64,000 nucleotides of DNA, taken from NCBI GenBank assembly GCA_036494545.1, contig DASXOB010000024.1:35996-99995 (forward strand), read 5' to 3'. Under the pieces are notes generated by a model. The model saw only the letters and a list, made by a program, of their open reading frames with translations. It searched no databases and was not told the DNA's origin. Shown here one piece after another: positions 1-7,775 of this stretch (position 1 is the first letter of the stretch; every line of letters starts with the position of its first letter). The position numbers and the translations under genes are program-made. The stretch is from JAICXG01 sp036494545. GTDB lineage: Bacteria > Verrucomicrobiota > Verrucomicrobiia > Chthoniobacterales > UBA10450.

Positions 1-290
1 TGATCCTCCAGAATACCCTGGGCGGAGAAGTTCTCGCCGAAGGCTCCGAGAGGCAACTCAACTTCGGGTAACTGAGCGGCCCAATAGGAGTAGTGCTCGA
101 TCGGGTAAAGATAGACCGCTTTGTCGACTCCTCCGTGTACGGTAAGATCGGATTGCTGGTCGCCATCCAGATTCAGGGTCGAGACATGCACGAGACCTTG
201 CACCGGATTCTTCCAGATCGACGTCCGCACGGTTTTTCCGCTCACCTTGATCTCTCGCGGCAAGCCGACGTTCACGGAAATCAGTTTCAT
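1..290 (-). CDS. MOSC domain protein, YiiM-like (partial)
   Basis: The reading frame starts at ATG (288-290) and runs off the left edge, so only about 96 N-terminal residues are present. The translation begins MKLISVNVGLPREIKVSGKT and continues with NLDGDQQSDL, VHGGVDKAVY and FGENFS, which is the conserved core of the YiiM-type MOSC family. These proteins use the C-terminal domain of the molybdenum cofactor sulfurase fold and are linked to handling of sulfur-carrying molybdenum cofactor or detoxification of N-hydroxylated compounds. The catalytic-Cys part is outside the window. It is the first gene of the minus-strand block. Confidence 0.85.
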   Translation of the reverse strand, partial: MKLISVNVGLPREIKVSGKTVRTSIWKNPVQGLVHVSTLNLDGDQQSDLTVHGGVDKAVYLYPIEHYSYWAAQLPEVELPLGAFGENFSAQGILED

Positions 291-415
291 CGGTTAAATC
301 GCGCGTGCGCCGCTGGAACGGAGGCGAAGCAACGGCCGGGCTTTCGAACCATCTCGCGGTCAGCTTGATTTCCATGCCGACCTTGTACCATAGAATGGGT
401 GTGTCGTAGTGATAT

Positions 416-763
416 TCACATCTTAGGCTTCGGAAGGGTCGCGAAGACTTCCATCATTGCGCTGTCGTTAGGATTATGCGCTGGCAACGCTCCTGTAAAG
501 GCAGTTCCCGCTTTTCGCAGATGCGAAATCTTTTCCAGATCGAACAGTTTTGCCATTCGCAACTGACCTGAACCGCTTTCCCCGCCAACTTGACGCGCCC
601 GCAATACTTCGCGACCAGCGATGCTGATTCCGTAGGTCTGCGGCTCCACGATTCGTTCTTTGCCGTTGTAGTTGAAGCGTAAGACCTGTTTGTTCTTGAT
701 CGCAGAAAGAATCGTCCGATCTCGTCTTGGTTTGCCGAACTCTCTTGGGGCCTTCGCCCTCAC
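416..763 (-). CDS. Small WYL-like domain protein
   Basis: About 115 residues. The stretch VLRFNYNGKERIVEPQTYGI followed by GREVLRARQVGG and a C-terminal FDLEKI resembles the small stand-alone proteins that carry only a WYL-type ligand-binding fold, without the usual helix-turn-helix. Function is unknown; WYL domains bind nucleic acid or nucleotide ligands in regulators. No ATG fits; I chose the GTG at 761-763 because it lies just before the conserved start of the domain, but the frame stays open further upstream. One CCTAACGA octamer (465-472) is read as Pro-Asn-Asp near the C-terminus. Downstream of thiC on the same strand. Confidence 0.5.
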   Translation of the reverse strand: MRAKAPREFGKPRRDRTILSAIKNKQVLRFNYNGKERIVEPQTYGISIAGREVLRARQVGGESGSGQLRMAKLFDLEKISHLRKAGTAFTGALPAHNPNDSAMMEVFATLPKPKM

Positions 764-939
764 TCTTTCCGTCGCGCGATGTGCCTCTAATCCTTTCCGG
801 ATGAAATCAGGAGGTTTTCTTCCGTTCGAAGTCTGCGTTTCTCGATGTGAATTTCTCGTCACGACAGCAACATTCGTTGCACTTGCAAAATAGTGTGAGT
901 GCGCGAAGACGCAATGTTCGTCGCCCGCGCGAAGATCGG

Positions 940-2859
940 TCAAGCGCTGGTGTAAACCTCTGATCCCGCTTCGTGAAACTCGCGGGCCTTTTGCTCCATT
1001 CCGACCTTCACCGCGTCTTGGTCTGTGAGATGCTGCTCCGCGGCGTATTTGCGAACGTCCTCCGTTATTCTCATGGAACAAAAGTGAGGGCCACACATGC
1101 TGCAAAAGTGGGCGGTCTTTGCGCCCTCCTGAGGGAGAGTTTCATCATGAAACTCGCGCGCCGTCTCGGGATCGAGTGAAAGATTGAATTGGTCTTCCCA
1201 CCTGAACTCAAACCTGGCTTTGCTGATGGCGTTATCGCGGTATTGCGCGCCAGGATGGCCTTTGGCCAGGTCGGCGGCGTGGGCGGCGATCTTATAGGCG
1301 ATGACTCCGTCTTTGACGTCTTTCTTGTTCGGTAGTCCCAGGTGCTCCTTCGGGGTGACATAGCAAAGCATGGCGCAGCCGTACCAGCCGATCATGGCCG
1401 CGCCGATCGCGCTCGTGATGTGATCGTAGCCGGGAGCGATGTCGGTGGTGAGCGGGCCTAACGTGTAAAAGGGGGCTTCGTCACACCACTCGAGCTGTTT
1501 CTCCATGTTCTCCTTGATCATGTGCATGGGAATGTGGCCCGGGCCTTCGTTCATCACCTGAACATGATGTTTCCAGGCACGCTGAGTCAGCTCGCCCTGA
1601 GTGTATAACTCGGCGAACTGCGCTTCGTCATTGGCGTCGGCGATACTTCCGGGTCTAAGTCCATCGCCGATGGAGAAGCTAACGTCGTAGGTGGCCATGA
1701 TCTCGCAGATTTCGTCCCAGTGAGTGTAAAGGAAACTTTCCCGGTGATGAGCAAGACACCACTTAGCCATGATACTTCCGCCGCGACTGACTATGCCAGT
1801 CATGCGGTTAACAGTTAGCGGCACATACCTAAGCAATACACCGGCGTGGACGGTGAAGTAATCGACCCCCTGCTCCGCCTGCTCGATAAGAGTGTCGCGA
1901 TAAATCTCCCAGGTCAGTTCTTCGGCGCGTCCGCTGACTTTTTCGAGTGCCTGATAAATCGGCACAGTGCCAATTGGTACGGGCGAATTGCGAATGATCC
2001 ATTCGCGCGTGGCATGAATATTCTTGCCGGTGGAAAGATCCATCACCGTATCCGCACCCCACTTGGTGGCCCAGCGCATCTTCTCGACTTCTTCTTCAAT
2101 GGATGACGCGACCGCGCTGTTGCCGATGTTGGCGTTGATCTTTACGAGAAAGTTGCGGCCGATGATCATCGGCTCGGACTCGGGGTGATTGATGTTAGCC
2201 GGGATAATGGCGCGGCCACGGGCGACTTCCTGCCTAACGAATTCGGGAGTTATCTCCTTGGGGATAGCGGCGCCGAAGGAGTTACCGGGATGCTGGTGAG
2301 CTAACGAGTGGCGTTCAGTTGCGAGTTGCGAGTTGCGAGTTGCGAGACGGCCGTTCTCGCGGATGGCGATGAATTCCATTTCCGGTGTGATGATTCCCTG
2401 ACGGGCATACCAAAGTTGCGTGACGGGATGACCGGCACTGGCGCGGAGTGGTTTGCGTTTCATGCCGCGGAAGTGATCGAGACGGTTGCGGCGCTCGGCG
2501 CTGCTGGCGAACTCTTCGTGGCCGCGGGTGAGATAGCCGTTGTCTTCCGGCTTCACTTCGCGACCGTCGTACTCTGCAGTGTCCCCTCGCCTTTGGATCC
2601 ATTCGACGCGGATCGGCGGCAGACCTTTTGCTACATCGGATGATTGCTCGGGGTCGCCCCACGGGCCGCTGCAATCATAAACGCGGATCGGTTCGTTAGG
2701 CTCCAATTCGCCACTGAGTGACTTCGTCGGCGCCTGTGTGATTTCGCGGAATGGGACGCGTACATCTGGATGCAATTTGCCGCTCAGGTAAACCCGACGG
2801 CTGTTCGGCATTACGTAGTCGGAGCTTTGCGGTTCGAGAGAGTCTTTGGTCGCGATCAT
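940..2859 (-). CDS. thiC: Phosphomethylpyrimidine synthase ThiC
   Basis: Radical-SAM enzyme that converts aminoimidazole ribotide to HMP phosphate for thiamine synthesis in the cytoplasm. The 639-residue length fits the family. Recognisable blocks are GRAIIPANINHPE, TVMDLSTGKNI, NEGPGHIPMH, and the C-terminal CxxCxxxxC iron-sulfur motif at about residues 586, 589 and 594. ATG at 2857-2859 is the only sensible start. A TPP riboswitch lies upstream. Oddity: between the IRENG block and the QHPGNSFGAAIP block there is an insertion encoded in part by four perfect copies of a 7-base repeat (2318-2345), making LATRNSQLAT. It contains two CCTAACGA-type octamers. Confidence 0.97.
   Translation of the reverse strand: MIATKDSLEPQSSDYVMPNSRRVYLSGKLHPDVRVPFREITQAPTKSLSGELEPNEPIRVYDCSGPWGDPEQSSDVAKGLPPIRVEWIQRRGDTAEYDGREVKPEDNGYLTRGHEEFASSAERRNRLDHFRGMKRKPLRASAGHPVTQLWYARQGIITPEMEFIAIRENGRLATRNSQLATERHSLAHQHPGNSFGAAIPKEITPEFVRQEVARGRAIIPANINHPESEPMIIGRNFLVKINANIGNSAVASSIEEEVEKMRWATKWGADTVMDLSTGKNIHATREWIIRNSPVPIGTVPIYQALEKVSGRAEELTWEIYRDTLIEQAEQGVDYFTVHAGVLLRYVPLTVNRMTGIVSRGGSIMAKWCLAHHRESFLYTHWDEICEIMATYDVSFSIGDGLRPGSIADANDEAQFAELYTQGELTQRAWKHHVQVMNEGPGHIPMHMIKENMEKQLEWCDEAPFYTLGPLTTDIAPGYDHITSAIGAAMIGWYGCAMLCYVTPKEHLGLPNKKDVKDGVIAYKIAAHAADLAKGHPGAQYRDNAISKARFEFRWEDQFNLSLDPETAREFHDETLPQEGAKTAHFCSMCGPHFCSMRITEDVRKYAAEQHLTDQDAVKVGMEQKAREFHEAGSEVYTSA
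2318..2345. repeat. Four tandem copies of a 7-base unit inside thiC
   Basis: The unit GTTGCGA (TCGCAAC on the coding strand) is repeated four times without mismatch. It falls in the variable loop before the conserved HPGNSFGAAIP block of ThiC, so a 28-base insertion or expansion has been tolerated there. The length is not a multiple of three, so a change in copy number would shift the frame. Confidence 0.9.
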
Positions 2860-2956
2860 AGGAATGGAATCAATCTGGAAGCGAGAAAGCCAGAAAGGAG
2901 CAGAAGCGTTTTTCTTTTGCTGGTTTTCTGGATTTCAAATTCCTCTTCGTTCAAAG

Positions 2957-2988
2957 CAAAAAAGCCACGCGCGAGATGACGCATGGCC
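2957..2988 (-). terminator. Intrinsic terminator of the TPP riboswitch
   Basis: Read on the minus strand, GCCATGCG and CGCGTGGC form an 8-pair stem (one G-T pair) followed directly by TTTTTT. It sits between the riboswitch aptamer and thiC, so it is the likely expression platform: TPP binding should favour this hairpin and stop transcription before thiC. Confidence 0.75.
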
Positions 2989-2989
2989 T

Positions 2990-3100
2990 AACGAACTCCT
3001 TGCTCCCTACGGCGGCATTACCCGCATCAGGTTTAAGGGGTCTCCGTTTCCGCAATTGCAGAACCGAACTCTCAGCCCATGGCTCCCCCGCTCTGTTGTT
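2990..3100 (-). promoter_or_regulatory. TPP (thiamine pyrophosphate) riboswitch
   Basis: On the minus strand the conserved aptamer blocks appear in order: GGGGGAGCC, GGGCTGAGA, ACCCCTTAAACCTGAT, GGGTAATGCC and CGTAGGGA. This matches the THI-box consensus, including the CTGAGA and CCTGAT binding elements. It lies about 130 bases upstream of the thiC start, with an intrinsic terminator between. A CCTAACGA octamer (2987-2994) sits between aptamer and terminator. Boundaries are approximate. Confidence 0.95.
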
Positions 3101-3126
3101 TCAGAATAGAACCGGAGGGTGGGAAG

Positions 3127-3570
3127 TCAATGCGACGGTGCCGCGGAGGCCGGCGCCATTTCGGCTTCGCCGTGGAAAATCGCCTGCCATCGGCCGTACT
3201 GCATCTGCCAGAGGGAGCCGCAATTGGAAGTGGCGCTCGTCTCGTTTCCCCCAGATGCAGTTTCCACGGTCGCCAAGTAGGTGACGATCGCGATCAACCA
3301 ATCAGCTAAGACAACGTTGAAGTTGCCTAGCCTGACCGATTTCATTGTCCGTTTTGGGATCGCCTGCAGCTCGTTTGCCATCGTCATGATGCCGTCGGCA
3401 AAAACCGCGCGCACGGTAGGCGCGACGAGCTGCTGGAATTGGTCCAACCGTTTGTGCTGGGCGGCATCCCAGATCGCGTTCTCTTTTGCAACGATTGCAG
3501 CTTCGTCCGGCGTCGCAGTTGCGAACGCGGTCCCAGCGCTCGTGATCAGAGTGATAGCCCGGAATTTCAT
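3127..3570 (-). CDS. DUF4440 / NTF2-like protein (paralogue 2)
   Basis: 147 residues starting at ATG 3568-3570 with a short signal-like N-terminus (MKFRAITLITSAGTAFA). The pattern EAAIVAKENAIWDAAQHKR, a middle VYxDGxMTMANEL-like block and the C-terminal GRWQAIFHGE are typical of the SnoaL/DUF4440 fold, small alpha+beta barrels often found as secreted proteins of unknown role. It is a paralogue of the next gene upstream (shared SVW/SLW..GxWxAIFH ending). There is no Shine-Dalgarno sequence: the start codon follows directly on the T-tract of an intrinsic terminator, so expression may depend on readthrough. Confidence 0.75.
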   Translation of the reverse strand: MKFRAITLITSAGTAFATATPDEAAIVAKENAIWDAAQHKRLDQFQQLVAPTVRAVFADGIMTMANELQAIPKRTMKSVRLGNFNVVLADWLIAIVTYLATVETASGGNETSATSNCGSLWQMQYGRWQAIFHGEAEMAPASAAPSH

Positions 3571-3571
3571 C

Positions 3572-3604
3572 AAAAAAACGGCGCGCCCGTTAGAGCGCGC
3601 CGTT
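3572..3604 (-). terminator. Strong intrinsic terminator abutting a start codon
   Basis: A perfect 10-base stem (AACGGCGCGC / GCGCGCCGTT, loop 3587-3594) followed on the minus strand by a run of T that ends two bases before the ATG of the DUF4440 gene. It most simply terminates the upstream DUF4440 gene (ends 3633). Confidence 0.85.
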
Positions 3605-3632
3605 GAATTCTCGACTGGCGAGAAGTGAAAGG

Positions 3633-4070
3633 CTAACTGCCGGCCGCCTGCTTCATGTTGGTATGGAAGATCGCCTTCCAGTTGCCCCTTTCCTTCACCC
3701 AGACAGACCCAGCGTTGTAGGTCCCGGAGGCGTCTTTACCATTGTAGGTGCCTTCGACCTTCACAACATATGTCACGGCGACGCCGTTAGGGCCCTCAGC
3801 CGTTTGTTTGAAATTGCTGATCTCGAACGATTTCATATCCCACTTCTGCATGTCGGCCAGCTCTTTCGCCATGTCGGACATGCCATCGTCGTAAACGCCG
3901 ACCATCTCCGCGGACACGAATTTCTTGAACGCGTCTGCGTTCTTGTCTTTGAAGGCCTGCCACGCCCCTTTCTCTTTTTCCATCATCTGCTCCTCGGTCG
4001 GCGCGGCGGCGAAGGAAATCGCGCTGGTCGCGATCAAAGCCGTCATCATATAGCTGAGTAGTTTTTTCAT
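3633..4070 (-). CDS. Secreted DUF4440 / NTF2-like protein (paralogue 1)
   Basis: 145 residues with a clear signal peptide (MKKLLSYMMTALIATSAIS, cleavage near FAAA). EEQMMEKEKGAWQAFKDK, VGVYDDGMSDMAKELADMQ and GSVWVKERGNWKAIFHTN are characteristic of the DUF4440 subfamily of NTF2-like folds. No catalytic assignment can be made. AGGAG stands 5 bases before the ATG. The gene is followed by a strong terminator and then by its paralogue, suggesting a tandem duplication that diverged. Confidence 0.85.
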   Translation of the reverse strand: MKKLLSYMMTALIATSAISFAAAPTEEQMMEKEKGAWQAFKDKNADAFKKFVSAEMVGVYDDGMSDMAKELADMQKWDMKSFEISNFKQTAEGPNGVAVTYVVKVEGTYNGKDASGTYNAGSVWVKERGNWKAIFHTNMKQAAGS

Positions 4071-4140
4071 TATTGCTCCTTTGGTTGGTTGGTTATGAGC
4101 AGAAGGCTGAGGATTCGACCGGGAATGGTCAATCCAATTT

Positions 4141-4164
4141 CGGAGGCCACAGAAAAGGCCTCCG
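4141..4164. terminator. Perfect hairpin between two minus-strand genes
   Basis: CGGAGGCC and GGCCTCCG form an 8-base perfect stem around an 8-base loop, in the gap between the amidase stop (4200) and the DUF4440 start (4070). It lacks a T-tract on either side, so it may be a weak terminator, an mRNA-end stabiliser or a protein site. Confidence 0.4.
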
Positions 4165-4199
4165 GCGGTAGAAGGAAAAGCTCGCCTCGGTCGGGCGAA

Positions 4200-5312
4200 C
4201 TAATTACTCGTAGGAATGACGGCTGGGGCCGGCGAAGATTCCGGCTTGGCCGGCGCGACGGCGTCCTTCAGGACCAACGCGCCTTCGGCTTCACGACGGT
4301 AATCGGCCACCATCATCGGGCGAGTTTTGTTGTCGACCAATTCCTTGTAACCCAGAATGCCGGTAGCGATCGAATTCGCCAGCTTTGCCCGCCATGAGCT
4401 TTGGGCGATAAGCCGACTCTCGCCGCGCTCGGTCAGGAATCCGCCCTCGACCAGGACGGCCGGGATTTGCGTCAGACGCAGGACTGCAAACCGGGCGCGC
4501 TTGATTCCACGGTCGACTTCCGAGAAGTGGCCGACGACGGAATGATAGACGCTCATGGAAAGCGCGAGGCTCGGCGCGTCAACCGGGCTGCCTGCCTGCA
4601 TGTTCATAAACCGAAGCGCAAGCGCGTCATCCGCAGTGGACGGCGCGCCGCGCGGTGTAAGTGAGAAAATTTCAAATCCGCTCGCCGCCGGGTTCGAATC
4701 GGTGGCGTTGAAATGAATACTGACGAAGACTGCGTCCCTGGCAGCGTTCGCGATTCGCGCGCGCAATTCCAGCGGCACAAAGATGTCGCTATCGCGGGTC
4801 ATGATGACCTTGAGACCTTTGGCTTCGAGGAGCGGCTTGATGTTGCGCGCCACGTCGAGGGCGAAATCCTTTTCGTAGCCGTAACTACTGATTGCGCCCT
4901 TGTCGTAGCCGCCGTGGCCGGGATCGAGAACCACGGTTTTGAAATGACCGAGATTGGTAATCATCTGGGGGCGCAGCTGCGGCTCAAGGGTTTTGGCGAG
5001 GTCGACCCGTGAGACGAGATACTGGCCATCCTTTTCCGCCACCGGAAAACAGAGCCAGCTGCGCACCCCGTTGATTAGAATTTCGCGGCTGTCGAGCTGC
5101 ACTTCGACGGAAGATTTGCCATTATCAAGGCGGATACGCTTCTCGCTTGGTGTGACACCGGTCGGCAGGCCGTAAAACTTCGCGATGTTGTCGATGGTCA
5201 GATATTCGCGGCCACCCATCTTGACGATTTGCCAATCGGACGCGGCCTGCGCGGTCGCAAACAAGGCGACGGACAGGGTGACAGTTGCGAGCAGCCTGGC
5301 GCATCCGAACAT
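4200..5312 (-). CDS. N-acetylmuramoyl-L-alanine amidase (Amidase_3)
   Basis: 370 residues from ATG 5310-5312, which opens a signal peptide (MFGCARLLATVTLSVALFA..AQA); a longer frame upstream adds an unlikely N-terminus. Zinc amidase that cuts the amide bond between muramic acid and the stem peptide in the cell envelope. The N-terminal part (YLTIDNIAKFYGLP, LLINGVRSWLCFP-like) resembles a copper-amine-oxidase-like/AMIN-type substrate domain. The catalytic domain has VVLDPGHGGYDKG, YEKDF, SIHFNA and the late VEGGFLT with the catalytic Glu. The C-terminal tail is Ala/Pro-rich. Confidence 0.93.
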   Translation of the reverse strand: MFGCARLLATVTLSVALFATAQAASDWQIVKMGGREYLTIDNIAKFYGLPTGVTPSEKRIRLDNGKSSVEVQLDSREILINGVRSWLCFPVAEKDGQYLVSRVDLAKTLEPQLRPQMITNLGHFKTVVLDPGHGGYDKGAISSYGYEKDFALDVARNIKPLLEAKGLKVIMTRDSDIFVPLELRARIANAARDAVFVSIHFNATDSNPAASGFEIFSLTPRGAPSTADDALALRFMNMQAGSPVDAPSLALSMSVYHSVVGHFSEVDRGIKRARFAVLRLTQIPAVLVEGGFLTERGESRLIAQSSWRAKLANSIATGILGYKELVDNKTRPMMVADYRREAEGALVLKDAVAPAKPESSPAPAVIPTSN

Positions 5313-5422
5313 GGGCCGGAGTATTAGATATTTGAGCGTCTGCGACAAGAAAAAAAGATTCCAGTAATTATAAATCTCGAGGGGAGGAAGGCCATGGACC
5401 GGGCCGTTTGCGTTGGATTTGC

Positions 5423-5617
5423 ATGCCAGCAAAGTCGAAGAAGCAACAGATGGCAGCGGGCGCGGCGCTCGCAGCGAAACGGGGAGAGAAAAAGATGTCG
5501 TCGCTCAAGGGAGCGTTGAAGAGCATGGCCAAATCGATGAGCGAAAAGCAGCTCAAGGACTTCGCCGAAACCAAGCGCAAGGGTCTGCCGAAGAAAAAGA
5601 ACAGAGGGAAGAAATAG
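5423..5617 (+). CDS. DUF3008 family small basic protein
   Basis: 64 residues beginning MPAKSKKQQMAAGAALAAKR and ending LKDFAETKRKGLPKKK, an almost exact fit to the DUF3008 family of very basic, lysine-rich proteins of unknown role found in many bacteria. The ATG at 5423 gives the family's usual N-terminus; an in-frame ATG 15 bases earlier does not. Divergent from the amidase, with about 110 bases between the two starts. A TCGTTAGG octamer follows at 5638-5645. Confidence 0.85.
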   Translation: MPAKSKKQQMAAGAALAAKRGEKKMSSLKGALKSMAKSMSEKQLKDFAETKRKGLPKKKNRGKK

Positions 5618-5710
5618 CGGATTCCAAAATCACAATTTCGTTAGGCGAGCCGAAGGACCGGTCGATTCCGTCTCTCTCAGCCGAGCGCAACCGGTAACGC
5701 ATGGGCTTGG

Positions 5711-7243
5711 TTAGTAGTCATGCAGCCAGCCGGCGCGGCGGAGGATTTGTTTCAATTGCGGATCGTCGCTTGCGAGCGGCGGGAGCCAGAGTCCAAGCCG
5801 CTCGCGTTTCCACCAAGTTCCGTGCGGATTTGGCCTGACGAACGAATAACGATAGAGGACCGCTCGGATGTAGCGGGGCGGTTGGTCGGGGAAGGGATTG
5901 GAACGAAACAGGCAAACCGCGCTGCGTTCGTTGTGCAGCAGTTTCCAGATGAGGTTGAGTGTCCAGGGATACTCGTTAGGCGAAGCCATGGCCGCAAACC
6001 ACATTTGCCAATCGAGCCGGAGCTGGTAAGGCGCGATCTGCGGCGGCCGCTCGTCGAGCGCGACCGGCAGCCCTTTGTAAGGATACCCTCTCCAGATGGC
6101 GTTATCGTCCGGCGAGCGATCGTTTGTGCCTTCGAAGACGACATTGAGACGCTCGGTTCCCACGGTCCCGAAAGCACCGTAGGTGTTGACCAAATCGACC
6201 GGATCGAAGGAGGTGTTCATGATCTGGTGCGTGGAAAAGATGTTGAGCACCGGCTGAATGCTCAAAATCGCCACGACCGACGCGACAGCCCAGGCCGTGC
6301 CGAGCATCGGCCGTGAGACGACCGCGCCCCGTTGCGCGGCAACCGCTCGATTCGTTAGGGCGCGCGGCAGAATTTTGGAGAGAGCGCGATCGTCGAAACA
6401 GGCGAACGCTGGAATGATGGTGAGCCAGTTTAGAAAAGAAAGGTTTCCACCCAGGGCGATCGCGATCTGGAAAAGAATGATGATGCTTCCCGCCACGAGA
6501 CGCGCGAGTCGCGGCCAGAAAATAAACCAGGGTGCGACCAGCTCGGCGAGGTGATTGAAGAGTACGCCGCCGCGCAGGACGGCCCGCGGCAGAAAATGAA
6601 ACCAGCGGCTGAGTCCGTTCGGGATCGGCTGGGTTTCGTAATAGGTAAAGAGCGTGGTGAGATTCCGCCAGCTTTCGTCGCCGCGGATTTTGATCATCCC
6701 GGCGCCGAACATGATCCGGAACGTGAGCCAGCGAAAAAGCCAGAACACGACGAGCGGTGGCGGCCGGCGCGGGAAGGGGCGGCCATCGAAGAGCGGGCAA
6801 AGGAAAATGGCAAGAAAGCCGGTTTCGAGGAGCTGCGTTTCCCACCCGTAGCCATACCAATCCTGGCCAAGGTGGACGAACGACATGTAAAGCGCCCAAA
6901 GGAGGGCGAGAAGAATCGCGTTCGCGTAGCCGCAGGCAACAACGCAGGAGAGGGCAAAGCAAACCCAGGCAGTGCTCACAAGCATTGCGTCGGAGTGGTT
7001 AAACCAAAAAATTGAGGGCAGACGAAGAAATCCGCCTAACGAACCGCCGAGCGCGGTGCGAACGTGCTCGACGAAATTGCCAAGGGGCAGAAGGCCGTCA
7101 GATCCGATCAGCGGCAGGATCTGATTGACCGCGACGAGAAACGCAATTGCATAAACGATTCCGAGGAGGCGCAGGATGACGAATCGCGTCAGCCAATAAC
7201 TTTCGCGGTCCGGTAGAACGTGCTCCCAGTCTTCCAGCTTCAC
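5711..7243 (-). CDS. Lipase maturation factor family membrane protein
   Basis: About 510 residues with many membrane segments and the family blocks FVHLGQDWYGYGWETQLLET, GAGMIKIRGD and AELVAPWFIFWPR. LMF1 homologues in animals help fold lipases in the ER; the bacterial proteins are uncharacterised integral membrane proteins. The start is uncertain: I chose GTG 7241-7243 (VKLEDWEHVLPDRESYWLTR), just downstream of the jag stop; the frame is open back to 7375 inside jag. It is the last gene of the rnpA-yidD-yidC-jag block on this strand. Three octamers fall inside or at its 5' end. Confidence 0.85.
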   Translation of the reverse strand: MKLEDWEHVLPDRESYWLTRFVILRLLGIVYAIAFLVAVNQILPLIGSDGLLPLGNFVEHVRTALGGSLGGFLRLPSIFWFNHSDAMLVSTAWVCFALSCVVACGYANAILLALLWALYMSFVHLGQDWYGYGWETQLLETGFLAIFLCPLFDGRPFPRRPPPLVVFWLFRWLTFRIMFGAGMIKIRGDESWRNLTTLFTYYETQPIPNGLSRWFHFLPRAVLRGGVLFNHLAELVAPWFIFWPRLARLVAGSIIILFQIAIALGGNLSFLNWLTIIPAFACFDDRALSKILPRALTNRAVAAQRGAVVSRPMLGTAWAVASVVAILSIQPVLNIFSTHQIMNTSFDPVDLVNTYGAFGTVGTERLNVVFEGTNDRSPDDNAIWRGYPYKGLPVALDERPPQIAPYQLRLDWQMWFAAMASPNEYPWTLNLIWKLLHNERSAVCLFRSNPFPDQPPRYIRAVLYRYSFVRPNPHGTWWKRERLGLWLPPLASDDPQLKQILRRAGWLHDY

Positions 7244-7274
7244 TGAAAGGATATCGCGGCAGCCGCCTGGTTCG

Positions 7275-7775
7275 TTAGGGCTTTTCGCTCGGGACAGTTT
7301 CCTTTTTCGCCGGGCGCCGAATGAGCGTGATCTGTTTGATGCGCGCGGAATCAGAAGGGCTCCACGTGCCAACATCCGGATCGTTTTTGAAGGCTTCGTG
7401 CACGATGCGGCGCTCGTAGGAATTCATCGGCTCCAGCTGCAATGGTCGCCCGGAAATGCGCACCCGCTCCGCCAGCTGGCGCACGTGCTGCACGATCTTG
7501 TCCTGCCGCATCGAGCGATACATTTCGCAATCGACAATCCATTTCGGCGCCTCGGGATTTTTCGCCTGCAAGAGCCGGTTGAGGAGGAACTGAATGGCAT
7601 CAAGGATTTCGCCATCGCGCCCAATGAGGCGATCGGCTTCCTCGGTATAAATCTGGAGAGTCGGATTGCCGCTTTCGCTCCTGGTTTCCTCGATTTGCAC
7701 GACGAAACCAAGATAGCCGAGCATGGTGTCGAGCAGCTCTTTCGCATCCACCTTGGTCTCGACCTCATTGCTCAT
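7275..7775 (-). CDS. jag: Jag/KhpB-type RNA-binding protein (KH + R3H)
   Basis: 166 residues from ATG 7773-7775, preceded by GGGAGAG and overlapping the yidC stop as ATGA. Cytoplasmic RNA-binding protein usually encoded next to YidC. The KH domain is centred on EEADRLIGRDGEILDAIQFL and the R3H domain on EPMNSYERRIVHEAF. The N-terminal Jag-N extension is absent, as in several phyla. The TAA stop lies inside a CCTAACGA octamer (7272-7279), so the repeat itself closes the reading frame. Confidence 0.93.
   Translation of the reverse strand: MSNEVETKVDAKELLDTMLGYLGFVVQIEETRSESGNPTLQIYTEEADRLIGRDGEILDAIQFLLNRLLQAKNPEAPKWIVDCEMYRSMRQDKIVQHVRQLAERVRISGRPLQLEPMNSYERRIVHEAFKNDPDVGTWSPSDSARIKQITLIRRPAKKETVPSEKP

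Noticed and set aside
5720..6316. 198-codon plus-strand frame opposite the lipase maturation factor gene
   Set aside because: Arg/Asp-rich shadow of a GC-rich membrane protein gene; no recognisable content.
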